Source: Crotophaga sulcirostris (lineage: Eukaryota > Chordata > Aves > Cuculiformes > Crotophagidae). Taken from it: a stretch of 64,000 nt of DNA. Numbering within the stretch: the stretch's first letter is position 1; the number at the start of each line of letters is the position of its first letter. Shown here one piece after another: positions 36,923 through 48,757 of this stretch. The position numbers and the translations under genes are program-made. The notes under the pieces were generated by a model. It saw only the letters and a program-made list of their open reading frames with translations, was not told the DNA's origin and made no database searches. The stretch is from assembly GCA_013397455.1 (NCBI GenBank), contig VYZB01000370.1, positions 857,103 to 921,102 on the forward strand, in the 5' to 3' direction.

Positions 36923-39900
36923 TCTGTCTCACCCAAGGTACCATTGAGATGATCTGAATATTAGACCACCATCCAATCCATTTATCTTACCAGATAAACT
37001 TCAAGACAAACCACCCTCTTTTGCAAGTAACCATGACTTTAACGTTTGCCCATTCTTGCAAGATTGGCCTTGAAAAGTCGAGGTAAGTCCATGGTCCCAC
37101 AGTAATGCAGGCAAACCAAATTCTCACCTATATTCTCATTCTTGCTTGCTTGTCTTGTAATTTAAAGTACCTTAATTAAAGATAAAAAGAAAGAGTTGCC
37201 TCTACCAGGAGTGCAAACTGATTATACTTTAAGAGGTTGAAAGGCTGACAATTTTTTGTCACAGTGTCATGAAGAAACCAAATGTAATAATCCATAGATA
37301 AATATTAAGAAAATTTCATGTTATGAAATCAAATTTCATTTGCCTCAAAAATACAGCCCAGGGTTCTGTTGTTGATCTCTTTTAATCTGTTCTGGAGTTT
37401 TGTATTTTTGCATTCACTGGGATATACTGAAATAAGATAAATAATTATTTTGTCCTTGTATTTATTGTCTGTATTAAGTTTAACTAATCTATTACACGGA
37501 CAAGCTTTTTCACACAAAATTTGAAATGCCAGTCTTGTCAAATGTTGGAAAGTATTAGTTTGTTTACTTGTTTGTTTGTTTGTTTATTGTTCCAAAATAT
37601 GGAGGATCAAATGTAACTTCTGATATTATCAAGTTTTACACATGGAATGTCTTTCATTAACATTTTTTCATTCATTCATTGCACTGATAATGCAGTGGTG
37701 ACTCTGGTGATATGTTGAGGAAAGACGCTCTGCTTCCCTATAACCTCAGAGCTTTTGGACTTACTACCAGCACATACTTCTGTTTCCAGGGCCATGTGCC
37801 TTTGGTTTAATGGACAGACTTGACACTATGCATGTAACTAGTTCTTTTTCACAATGAAGCCAAGATATATCTTCTTCAGAAAGGAAAAATTCCTTTACCT
37901 TCTTCAAGTGCTGGATGGGCTTATTTTGCCAATGTATAATTAGTTTTCATTTTTCTGAAGTCTGACTACTTTGAATTCTTTAGTGTACATTTTTTAGCAT
38001 GTAAGCAGTGGTGCCCAGGTTACTTACCCAACACTGAGCATAGTGTAATTTCTATCCTACGGCTCATCTGTTCCAATAATCATTTTCAATTAAATTTTCC
38101 TGAATGGTGTGAGGTATGACAGCACATTACAAAGAAAGAAATTTACTACTCTACATAGGCTATCCACCCATTCTAAGATTTTAACACATTTTGGGCTGAT
38201 GCTTTTGCTGTGATATTTACATTATCCTTCCACTGGGCACAGCAAAATGGGTCATGCTTGGAGGGAATGGAAGAGCCTGGTGAAGGACTGGGAAAAAACT
38301 ACATTTTATAATTAATGTAGGATCACACTATTTACATGACTCCTAGCTAATAAAGTGACCTTTAGGCTAATACTAAGGACTTCATTTTGTACTACTTTTA
38401 GGTAGTAGCAACTAGAAATAAAGGTTTAGAACATAATGGGAATACACAAGAGTGTGCATACAGTAAATGGACAGATGTACCTTTGTTCTCATAAAGCCTT
38501 GCTTGAAGATTTAGCAGACTTTAATGTAAATTTGTATTAAGTCATAGTGCATATTTTTTGAGATAGACAGAAAGGGGACTATGATACGTTGGGAAAGAGG
38601 TGAAAAGCACCATCCTAGCTAAATGCATGATCTGTTATCATCCAGTTGTTTTGATTTTACCAGGGTAAAAAAGAGAACTTTTACAACCATGAAGCTAGAC
38701 AGATTTCGAAACAATGCAAAGCGGTTCTTCATTCTCAATGCAGACTTGAGTATGTGTCAACAACACAGAAATGGTGACAGGGAGCCCTGTAGAAAAAGAT
38801 TAATGACACTAGAATTTTCCAGCTTGGTGCTTACACTGCACTTCCAATGTGCAGGGACAAACTGTTTGTTTTCCCTTTTAGATTGCTTACCACTGCTTGA
38901 TTTACTGGGCAGCAGAGTGAAGACAAGTTTTTAAATAACTGTGGTCTGGCTACCATTCTTCTCAGCAAGCAACTGAATTTCTTTTTGGAGTTGAAAAAGA
39001 TTACTTGTTCTGGGAAAATAACATAATACTTCTTGCTACCAGGATTTTCTTCATGAAATGTGACCTTAGAGTGTACTTCAGTAGCAACTAGCTTCTCATT
39101 TTGGATTCCTTCGGCCATGAGGAAAAAAATTCTGTAAGCAATGAAAGAACCTGTGAATGGATCTCTGAAAAATTATGTAGGTACTAATACCTTTAATCTA
39201 TAAAAAAAATATACATGCAAAAATTAAAATGGTGAATGTAATTGAACAAGTTACAAAGACTTCACAAATTTCTGAGTGGCTATAGTACCAGATAACATTG
39301 AATGAAAATATGCTACTTGGTTATTCCATTGAAACCTCATTGATTTTAATTCAGATACAATTGATGAAATGTATACAACTTGTGTAAAGGAAAGATAAAC
39401 TACTTTCTTCATGTAATGTTATTAGAGGCATAACTCCACTGATATTGAAGGAGCCACACCAAACAAATTTAATCCATTCTATTCCAGTTATAGACAGTAA
39501 TTCTTTTCGAAACATTACAGCTTCTGGCTGTGTTCCAACTTAGCTCCCCAGTCCCACTTAGTCTCATATTTGCACTTATAATGGATTTTGTGAGGGAATT
39601 GTCACTCTATCTGAATAAATTGAGTGTCTTGACAAAACGTTGCAAACTTGTCACTGGAGAAAAGGTTTAACAAGTGACATGATTTCAGATATTTTAACAG
39701 GCAGAGGGCTGTCTGTGACATGCTTCATAATATAAATTCATCTTTATGATTAGTCAGAAATCGTATTTACTTGGTATCTACTCTTCTTTTTGAGTGTGCT
39801 TAAAGACAATGTCAAGTTTGCATTGCTCTAGGTATAAAACAAATCTTTCAGAAAGCCTTTCTCCGTATGGATGAAGGTGGGTGGTCTCCTGGGGAAGGAT

Positions 39901-42819
39901 GAGAGCTCATGGCCTCTTTGTGATTCCATTAATAAATCACCTATAGAAGGTGAGGCTTGGCATTTAAACTGAGGTTATCTAAAGCTTGACTTCTACATCA
40001 TTTGCATAACACTGAAAACAGGAATATTTCTTCCTAAAAGGTTTTGTTTAGAATTTTCACTGTGGGTGAGCATAGATAAAATGAAACAGCAACAAGTACC
40101 TCAGGCAAATAAAGAAAAAGCAAAAAGAGGTGCCATCAGTCTCTAGAGGACAGGAAAGAAGAGGGTCAGTTTAAAATGACCTTACAGTTATCAAGCTCAA
40201 CTACTCTGATTGATAGTCATGGTGGTTTGCATACTGTAAAGAAATGTGTAAAGAAGGTAACATAGCTTCCCTTAAACCTCTGCAGTTAATTTATACCTAT
40301 TTATTATAAGCTAGTTCCATTATTCATGAGTGGTGGAGTGAAATGAAGTTCTACTGTATATAGGTGAAAGCATTCTAGTCAAACTAGTGCACATATATAT
40401 CTAATATTTCAAAGGTCATTAGGGAATTCTGAAATTACATCACATTTCCCTGAGAGAAAGTGCTGAATTGTCACATGATTTCTATTTCAGCCTTTTGCCT
40501 CAGCAAAAGGATATCAATCTACTGGCAAAGGTAATACTTAGATCTTACAGCATAATTTTCATCTGAAAAATAAACTGGTTTACATAAATAATTTGATAAG
40601 AGCACAGTGTTTTCACTACACTTGTCTACATCAGGCTTTCATGCTATCATCTGACAACATATTATCTTAGTGATAAGGACGAACATACAATCATGTCAGT
40701 GCAATAGTATGACTGACTCTCCATCTGTTCCTCCTACTGGGGAGGAACTATTTTGTGAGCTTGCCCCCTAAACAGTTTCCTCCAGCTGGTGGCCCAAACT
40801 GACAAGTCTAAGGCCAAGACTGGCAAGATACTCAGCTTTCATTAGGGTGAATACATATCCCCTTAGAGTCAAAATGGGGCAAATAGAGCTCAGGTCAACT
40901 TCAACTGTATCAAGATCATACAGCTTCCTTGGATAGTACACGTCTGTCCTGGAGTATCTCCCATAGATGCTGGGTGGTGTTTACTTGCACCTAAGCTTGT
41001 GTAGACATATAATTTAATATGATGGGTCAGATGTAGCCTCAGAAAAATCTTTAAGTGCTGATGCCTGACAGTTGATGTCCTACTCCAAGGGGCTTCTGAA
41101 CCTCTACCTTGAAGGAGGCTCTGCTCATCATATATTTGTCCTAACTCAATGTTGAACTTCTGAAAAACTGCAACCATAGCATACCAGGTATTTCATTTTG
41201 CCAAGTTTAGTAAAGTTCTTAAAACTAGATTCTCAAAATTACTTATTGACCTAGCAATTTTTTTCCCTTGTACCTGTCAGTGTTCCTTTTGTTTCCATGT
41301 GACTTTATGCAAGTACTGCTTTTGCATTCTTTGGCCATGTCTGCACCAGCAAGAACCTAATTGCTAGTTTCAATTGCTGAGGAAGCCTCGAGAAGAGGCT
41401 TTTGGACCTGTTCCCTTAAAGTGAGGAGGATGAATATATCAATCTAGGTGAATTCTCTACACCTCACTGTTTAAAAAGGATGAGAAATATCACAGTCTCG
41501 CAGTCCAGTTAAAACTGTGTGAACCCTTCTCGTGTTCACTAAAAAATTGAGACTTCGATGTTTTACTGTGGGAAAGAATTTCTGGTTTTAGATACTGATT
41601 AGCTTAAGAAGCAAGAGTGTTAACACTGAGTATGCTTAGGACTTTGCATCAGCTTTTTTTAGGTTGTTAGACAAAGAACATTCAGGATTTTTGCATGTGT
41701 ACACTTAATATATTTAAATTAAAACGTACACTAGTATTTTTTAGGAGTGAGATCCAGCTCATCTAATTTAAGTGTCTCTAATGTACCTCAAACTTAGGTT
41801 TATAGTATAAAGATCCTCTTTCAAGGTTTGTGTGATTCCATGACGAGATTTCAAGTTAAATCTTGCTGAAAGCCTCCAGAGAAAGATTAGTGATTTATTA
41901 AGTTTCAGCACCTTAATGGTAGAATTCATGTCGTCTAACATGGGATTCAAGGAAACACCTCTAATTATAATATTACTTAATTTCTTGGTGTGGAATCAGT
42001 TACCTTCTAGAGATGCCTATTCCTCTTTATTTTACAATAATATTGGATTAGTATTTTTAAACAAATGTATGATCTATTGCTCCAACAGCCTGCAGGGTCC
42101 TCCTGTATTAACATAAGTTCCCTTAAATATACCTTTGATGTAAAGCCATTCAGTCTACTCTTCAAAGGTTCAAATTGAAAAAAAAAGTCTGTATAGTCCT
42201 CAGCACTGATTTGACTAAGACATTTAAGTAAAGTGGTTCAATATCCTCAGCCAGATACGGTCTTAAGACACATCCCAGTATGTTCATCATCGCCCTTGGT
42301 TCTGTCAAAACTTAGTGACAAGTAAACAAATTACACTGTGTATAGAACTCTTAAAGCTGAACTGGATGTGGAAAGCTGCTACCTCTGTAGTTACGTTTTC
42401 AGACAGTGCAGGTGGCAGCGTGTGTGCAGAATGATAATGAAGAGGTAACAGTAGGCTGTAATTATCTCTTAACTGAGATCAGAAAAAAATAAGTCTAAAC
42501 ATAAAACTATGGAGTTTTCAGACTGGGTCAGTATCTGATCTCCAGGGGAAAACTACATGGGAAATTCTGGAACTAAATCAACAATAAAATTTAGTGTGCT
42601 TAGGTCTGTATCCCAAAGGACCAATTCTGAAGAAAAATTGAGAGATATTTTTGCCACCATATTTCTTATGAATGGGTCTCCAGTGATGTGTGCAATAAAT
42701 TCATTGCTCCCTGTTGTTTGAGGCAGTGAGTGGATATGATATGAGGTCTGAAACAACAACAACAGCAAAAGAGACTGTGCATCTAACTCTTTTTGTTTAA
42801 CAAATTAAGAAAATCAACT
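36923..42819. other. AT-rich unique DNA, no gene recognised
   Basis: No gene or transposon recognised. It contains a TTTG microsatellite, a short perfect hairpin GTTCCTCC-TACTGG-GGAGGAAC at 40727-40748, and unassigned open frames of up to 103 codons (38623-38934 plus, overlapped by 38831-39118 minus). Confidence 0.5.
37559..37588. repeat. TTTG microsatellite
   Basis: About five tandem TTTG units with one imperfect unit at the left end. Confidence 0.9.
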
Positions 42820-43140
42820 ATGATCACCTTCAAAACTATTCCCTTCTGAGTTGACACACAGCTGCATACAATGTTGCCAACGTTCAAAGCTATTCAGCAT
42901 ATCATTTTCAAAGAGGATGTTTAAGTCCTCCATTCTTTTTGATTTCACATCTTCTACTGACAAAAATGGGTCCCTTTGAGCACCAACTTGGTCTTTGGGA
43001 AGAGGCAGAAATTGCAGAGAGTCAGATCTGGTGAATAGGGTGGGTGCTCAAGCACAGTGACGTCGTTACTAGCTAAAAACTGCTTCACAGACAAAGCTTG
43101 TGGACAGTGCACACCAATATTCAAATGTGTCCACTTGTAG
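42820..43140 (-). pseudogene. Decayed mariner-like transposase, C-terminal part
   Basis: Mariner transposases cut and paste DNA transposons with a DD34D catalytic triad. Read on the minus strand, this stretch carries the family signature before the third catalytic residue (ALSVKQFLAS...TVLEHPPYSPDL), then LFPK and LKGTHF, and near the end NSEGN-FEGD, the usual C-terminus. The residue at the third catalytic position is Asn instead of Asp (LTLCNF where the family has APCDF), and the second, in the usual HDN motif, is also lost. At least three stops interrupt the last 60 codons. The N-terminal two thirds and the terminal inverted repeats are not recognisable. It is a dead, old copy; DNA transposons of this class are scarce in birds. 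Confidence 0.75.
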
Positions 43141-44767
43141 TGAGTGAAGCCATTGAGTTGAGCCTTGTCTCACTGTGACGAATTAGAATAACTTGTTCTA
43201 TAAGCATCTCTTTGTCTCTCTCCTATTACTCTTAATTGCTGAGTTATAGGGATAGTCACTTTTTTGTGTGTGTCATAACTTGTATATTCTTCCTGAAGTT
43301 CTTATCTTAGCTCTAAATAAATTTACATTGCCATATATTTAGTCACCCACTTGACTCCACCTGTTGTGTTTTATAATACAGCTGTTGTTTAAAGGTTAAA
43401 CATAAGTTACCTGGATTTTTTCACACCTCTAGAACGGTCACTACCAAGAGGAAAATCTCAAAGTGAGTGTATGTCTTTCCGTACCCTTTATCACAATGCC
43501 ATTTTTTACAGTGAATTTATCCATTAAAATAAATAAATTTGTTTGTTGCTTGTTTAAATTAAATAATTTTACACAAAGCATTCTGCTTACAGAAAAAATA
43601 TACATATATTTGAAATATGTGTATTTCAAACTCCTTGCTCACGTGGTCAGGGTCATCTTCTGGTTAAAGCAGAAATATGAGTCAGGAAAACTGCATTCTA
43701 GTTATCACTCTGTTACTGATTTACTGTGAGATTTCGAACAGATTCTTTTCCCCACTGTGCCTCCTATTCCCATGTATAGAGGATGAGAATATTATTCATT
43801 GAGGTTTTAATATTCTTTTGGAATATCCCAAAGATGCTCAATATTATGATTAATTATTACTGTCAATATCTATATGGAGTAATAAACATTGACCAGATTT
43901 AAATAGCAAAGCTGTCTCTGGAATTTGTATAGTATTCAGATATGAGAAAAAAAAGAAAGAACTATTTCAAATTTCAGAGTAACGGTATTTGAAATTTGAG
44001 ACAAAACAGACAATGAAAAAAATTGTGTGTTTTGTTCTTTTTTTTTCCTCTGTAGACAACTGCAGATTTAATACACACAATCTAACCAATCAACAACTAG
44101 TCTGGTTAATTTTATCTTGTGATTAATATCTCCCTTTGTTTTAAAGAATAGCTGAACTAAGCTTATGGATACTTAAATAAATATACATTACCAGGAAAGT
44201 GGATAGTTGCTCTCTGAAGATACATATTACCAAATATGGTGTGGTTATGGTTTTGATATTTTTTTAAATAAATCTGATTTCAATATCTATTGCAATGTAT
44301 CTAAAATAGGAGACTACTTTTTAATTTTAAAATTGTTTATCAGATTTAATGGCAATAGAATATAAATAGCATATTAATTGCTAACTTAAGTTTTCTTATG
44401 TCTTACATACTTTGCCTAAGAGTCTCCAAAACTGGACCTCTCCATATAGAGTACAGATGACAAAAAATTCGTCACCAAGAACAAAACCACCCTCATGGGA
44501 GTCCTAGTATTAGTCTGAATGAGAACCTGGGATGCTATCATTGCTTTTTTTTTTTTTTATTCATGTTTAAAACATTTTTGCCATTACAGAATTGATTAAC
44601 TATGACTAGAAAATGAAGGATAATTTTATAAATATTTCTACTCCAAGTGCAAAATGAAATGTGTACATAAATTAAATGGTAATAAATATGTGACCAGTTT
44701 TTTATAGATTTTGTTTTATAATTACAAGAAATTATCCAAGTTACAAGAAAAGAATTGGAATGGTCAG
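43141..44767. other. AT-rich unique DNA, no gene recognised
   Basis: No gene. Sequence just right of the mariner piece (43141-43190) may still belong to that transposon but is too decayed to align. A 14-nt T run lies at 44545-44558, about 200 bp left of the young CR1. Confidence 0.5.
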
Positions 44768-45407
44768 GTATCACAGTATCACAGTATCACAGTATCACCA
44801 GGTTGGAAGGGACCTCTGAGATCATCAAGTCCAACCTATAAGCCAACACTAACACCATCTCATCACCTAAACCATGGCACTCAGTGCCTCATCCAGTCTT
44901 CCCTTAAACACATCCAGGGTCGTCAACTCCACCACCTCCCTGGGCAGCGCATTCCAGTGGCCAATCACCCTTTCAGTGAAGAACTTCTTCCTAACATCAA
45001 GTCTAAACCTCCCCTGACGAAGCTTAAGTCTGTGCCCTCTAGTTCTGTCACTGGTCACCTGTGAGAAGAGATCAACGCCCGCTTGACTACAACCTCCTTT
45101 TAGGTAGTTGTAGAGAGCAATAAGGTCACCCCTGAGCCTCCTTTTCTCCAGACTAAACAGCCCCAGCTCCCTCAGTTGCTCCTCGTAGGGCTTGTGCTCC
45201 AGCCCCTTCACCATCTTTGTTGCCCTCCTCTGGACATCCTCCAGTATCCTGACATCTTTCCCAAACTGAGGGGCCCAGAACTGTACGCAGTATTCAAGGT
45301 GAGGCCTGACCAGTGCCGAGTAGAGGGGGACGATAACTTCTCTGGTCCTGCTCGCCACACTATTCCTAATGCAGGCCAGGATGCCATTGGCCTTCTTGGC
45401 CACCTGG
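44768..45407 (-). mobile_element. Young CR1 LINE, octamer-tail subfamily
   Basis: In plus-strand view it begins with 3.5 units of TATCACAG, the inverse of the CR1 tail, followed by the 3' untranslated block and the C-terminal part of ORF2, and stops abruptly in the codons for CR1 motif MAKKANGIL (45407). Over the roughly 260 bp it shares with the copy at 63732, I count four differences. The coding part is fully open (separate entry). Both facts point to recent insertion. As usual for CR1, it is 5'-truncated and shows no obvious long target duplication. Confidence 0.95.
44867..45403 (-). pseudogene. Intact C-terminal fragment of CR1 ORF2
   Basis: A 178-codon frame without any stop encodes the region after the reverse transcriptase catalytic core: [63 protein letters not shown] and [15 protein letters not shown], ending in the normal CR1 C-terminus. 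The Met at its start is internal to the full protein, and the FADD core and endonuclease are absent, so no functional enzyme is expected. Its intactness dates the insertion as young. Confidence 0.9.
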
Positions 45408-46064
45408 TCTTCAACATGTCTTGTTCATTTATGCAAAGGAGGCAAGATTCCCACCAATTCCATTGCACAGCTCCCATAGGTTTGAGTTGGGCTAGGAGCA
45501 CAATCCTTGTTTTCAACAGACTTATCATCCGTGACAACCCAGAAGACAAGATCTTGTTCAGTTTTGATCTTAGTGTCCTCCTAATGGCTTGCTAAGCAGC
45601 AAAGTAGCAATGGTTCTCTAGTCATTATGCAGATTCATGTTAAACTGATTTCCCAATCCCAAAAAGTTGGAGTCAGAAAACTGCAAAATAAGCACTATCT
45701 CATAAGATTAACAGCTTCAGGAAAATGTGCATTCTATAAAACTGATGTTGCATAAGACAAGATAAATATTGGACCATATGTTTCAGTAACAATGCTAAAA
45801 TTCCCTCAGAGTCTTGTATGCAAGCTAAATTTACCTTTATTATTAAAAAAAGACAGTAAGATTGTGCTGAACCTAAAAGAACCACTTTAAAGAAAAAAAT
45901 ATTATTTTTCATGGAAATATGGAAAATATATGATAAAGTCAATGATCATGGAAGTATATTGGAAAAATTATGCAACTTACTATGGAAAAAATAATTATTG
46001 CTTGATGCAGTGAAATATTTACTATCATTAGCCCTTCATTATGGAGCCCAGCATGAAGCAATAT

Positions 46065-46085
46065 TTGTGTGTGTGTATGTGTGTG
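46065..46085. repeat. TG microsatellite
   Basis: Ten TG units interrupted by one TA. Confidence 0.85.
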
Positions 46086-47609
46086 GTTTCCATCTCACTA
46101 CACAAAGGACTTCAAAAAAATTTGTATTGCAGTTTATGCGTCTCTTCTCCTAGAATGAATTTGTCAGTATTAGATACCAATAAAATGTAATAAATTTTAT
46201 ATAAAACAAATATTTTAATTAATATTAAATAACAAACATTAACAAAATCAATAATTTAACACATACAAATTGAACAATTTTTAATTGTAGTTCCTATACT
46301 TAAAGTATTGTTTGCCAACTTTCATACACTTCAGTATGAAGCGTATTCAAGGATGTAGGTGAGATTCATTCTCTTAGTGAACTTTTAATTTAATCAGAAA
46401 TAACCTAAAGTCAAAGTAAAGGACTGAAATTCAATAAAGAAACCATCACCCACTTCCTTATAAACATACATTAGCAAGAACTGCTGGTTTACACTTTTGA
46501 TGTGATTTGACATTAGATATATTCCCTTTTAGCATTCTGTATATAATGGAGTTCAAAGAGCCTACAGAATGATTCAACAGACTAGTATGCTTGTAATTCA
46601 GTTTTCTAGACTAAGAAAGTTGTTTGCTGTCACCTGAAACACCCCAGGATATCTGAACTGTCTATATGGATGTGACACATGTGACATAGAAGTAACGTCT
46701 ATGCATTTCTGGAGAGGAAGGTAGAAGCCAGGTAGGGTAGCAAAGAACTTCTAAAATACTAAAGACGTGTGTGTGCATCTATTCTCTAAATAAAATTGAC
46801 TCAGACAACTTGATTTCCACTGGGACGTTAAACTGATGATATAAAGTCAACCAACTACAGAAAACATAAACGGAGTCTGGTGCTAGAATATGGGTCAAAT
46901 CTCAATCTTTGTGGTCTATGATGCAGAAAGTAAATAATATTAAAAACTTTAGTGCAATAAGCATTCAAAAAGTATGGGAACTTACTCAGACTTCCATGAT
47001 CTAAAAAACTAAATAATACACTTGAATGTTCATAGGATTGTGCATATGAAGTACCTGGAAATATTAATTTAAAGCACAGGTTTATCCAGCAATTTGGGAA
47101 GATACATAAAAATCCTGAGTGAAAAAATTGTGTTTGCTGTGTTTCATGATACCTTTGGACAAGGAAGGGAATAGAGGAGAGGTCACTTCAGATCCAGTTG
47201 AAAATCTAGAAATTTTTAGGCTAATTGTTAGATGTCTGACCATTGTACTGTAACAAAAGAGAATGGAGAACTGAGTTTAGTCAGAGTAGAAATCTAGTTG
47301 TTAAATAGAGAAAATACTTCATGTACAGGTAAATAAATATTCTGTTAGGTTTAGGTTGGGATGTAAAGTAAAATATGAAATACCATTAAGCAATTCAGAC
47401 ATTTGAGAAGTATAAATAGACAGCAATTATCCAAAATCAAAGTACCTTAGAGATTTAATTGAGAGCTATTGATAACAATGATAAACAAAAAATAAATATT
47501 TTGAGGCAATTGGTCAGACAGATTAGGAAGAATAATTTTGTGAATCCTGATAACCTGAAGTCCATTCAACATGTCCTGTACTTGGAAGATATTATTTACT
47601 TCTGTCCAG

Positions 47610-47695
47610 CTTCTGTCACTCTTGCATTGAATATTAGGTATCACACCACCAAAAAATCCATTCAGAATCCATGGGAGTCACTACAAAACAATCTG
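47610..47695 (+). other. Exon-like block, open in one frame
   Basis: An 86-nt block lies between a pyrimidine-rich acceptor ending TTCTGTCCAG and the donor CTG/GTGAGT. The frame starting after two bases is open over 28 codons; the other two close. It cannot be joined in consistent phase with a start-bearing exon in the window. A chance occurrence is likely. Confidence 0.15.
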
Positions 47696-48321
47696 GTGAG
47701 TGACATGGATGATTTACAGAGTATGGACCAGATAAAACCAAAAAAACCCAGAAGCAGCTTGATTGGGCCTGCTGTAACATCTGGGCCTTACTTCATTGTA
47801 GGCTGGTTTACATGACAATACACAATATGTAGGGTTCTATTCATCAGTGAATGCAACCTTTACAAATAGCCCAGTGCATGCATAATTACTTATTGCCAGA
47901 AAGGCAAGGTAACTCTTGGGCATGTGAAGAGATATAAGCATGTTACTTCTAACAGTTACTCATTTTTATTTTATTCCTCTATGGGGCCACTTTTGAGCTG
48001 TAGTGTTTTTGATCTATTGGATGAGTTTACTACAGGTTCCAAGGAGAGTTGTTTTTGTTGCTCTTCTGTCAATATAATAACAGTGAAATTAGAATTAAAC
48101 TCATGTTTCAAAATTATGATTGCCTCCTAGACAATAGGGGTAATACTGAGAGCTTGGAAGAGCAACAGGGGATGTTCTCAGATGGTGTATTTGATCACCA
48201 GTTGAAAGAAAGTATTTCACATTTCTTAGTAGCAGAAAATGTTGTGGCTGTAAGATTTTTTGCTAAATATCGTTCTTGAGTGGCAGACACAATATTTCCC
48301 AGGTATTGCTTTTTGAAGAAG

Positions 48322-48380
48322 ATTTTTTTTGTTTGATTGGTTGATTTTGGTTTTGTTGTTGTTTTTTTTATTTTTTTTTT
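48322..48380. repeat. T-rich low-complexity tract
   Basis: Runs of T broken by G, including TTGTTG and a ten-T run. On the opposite strand it is an A-rich tract of the kind commonly seen in birds. Confidence 0.8.
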
Positions 48381-48753
48381 AAATCTAACAACATGTATCA
48401 GAATTTAAAATGATAAAAGAAGAATGGTATAATTTTAACCTTGTAAACTTTTTTGCTTTTTGAAATCCTACACATTTTTTTTTTACTTGTTTAGTCCAGA
48501 TGGAGTACAGTTTAGCTAGACAAAAAAATGCATTGACAGTTGAACAAATAACTGCAAAACTGTTTTGGACATGTTGAAAAAGAAAGCTCAAAAGAAAGAT
48601 ATGGGCTTCAGATTTGTTTCATTAGCTGTGGCAAAATTCAACTCTGACTTGACCCTATAGGTAGCAAAAGAAAGATTAAAGATTAAGAAGAACTGTTGTA
48701 TTATGTTCAAGATTTATTGGGTAGTTTTCACCTTTGTTTATTAAAAAAAGAAA

Positions 48754-48757
48754 NNNN
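48754..48757. other. Assembly gap of four N
   Basis: Four unknown bases interrupt an A-rich stretch. Their true number is uncertain because short N runs often mark a join of contigs. Confidence 0.99.

Noticed and set aside
40727..40748. Perfect 8-bp hairpin GTTCCTCC/GGAGGAAC resembling a terminator
   Set aside because: Stem-loops of this size occur by chance in 64 kb and vertebrate genes do not use such terminators.
44711..45064. 117-codon plus-strand frame and the 139-codon frame at 45176-45595
   Set aside because: Antisense shadows of the CR1 ORF2 and its flank, not independent genes.
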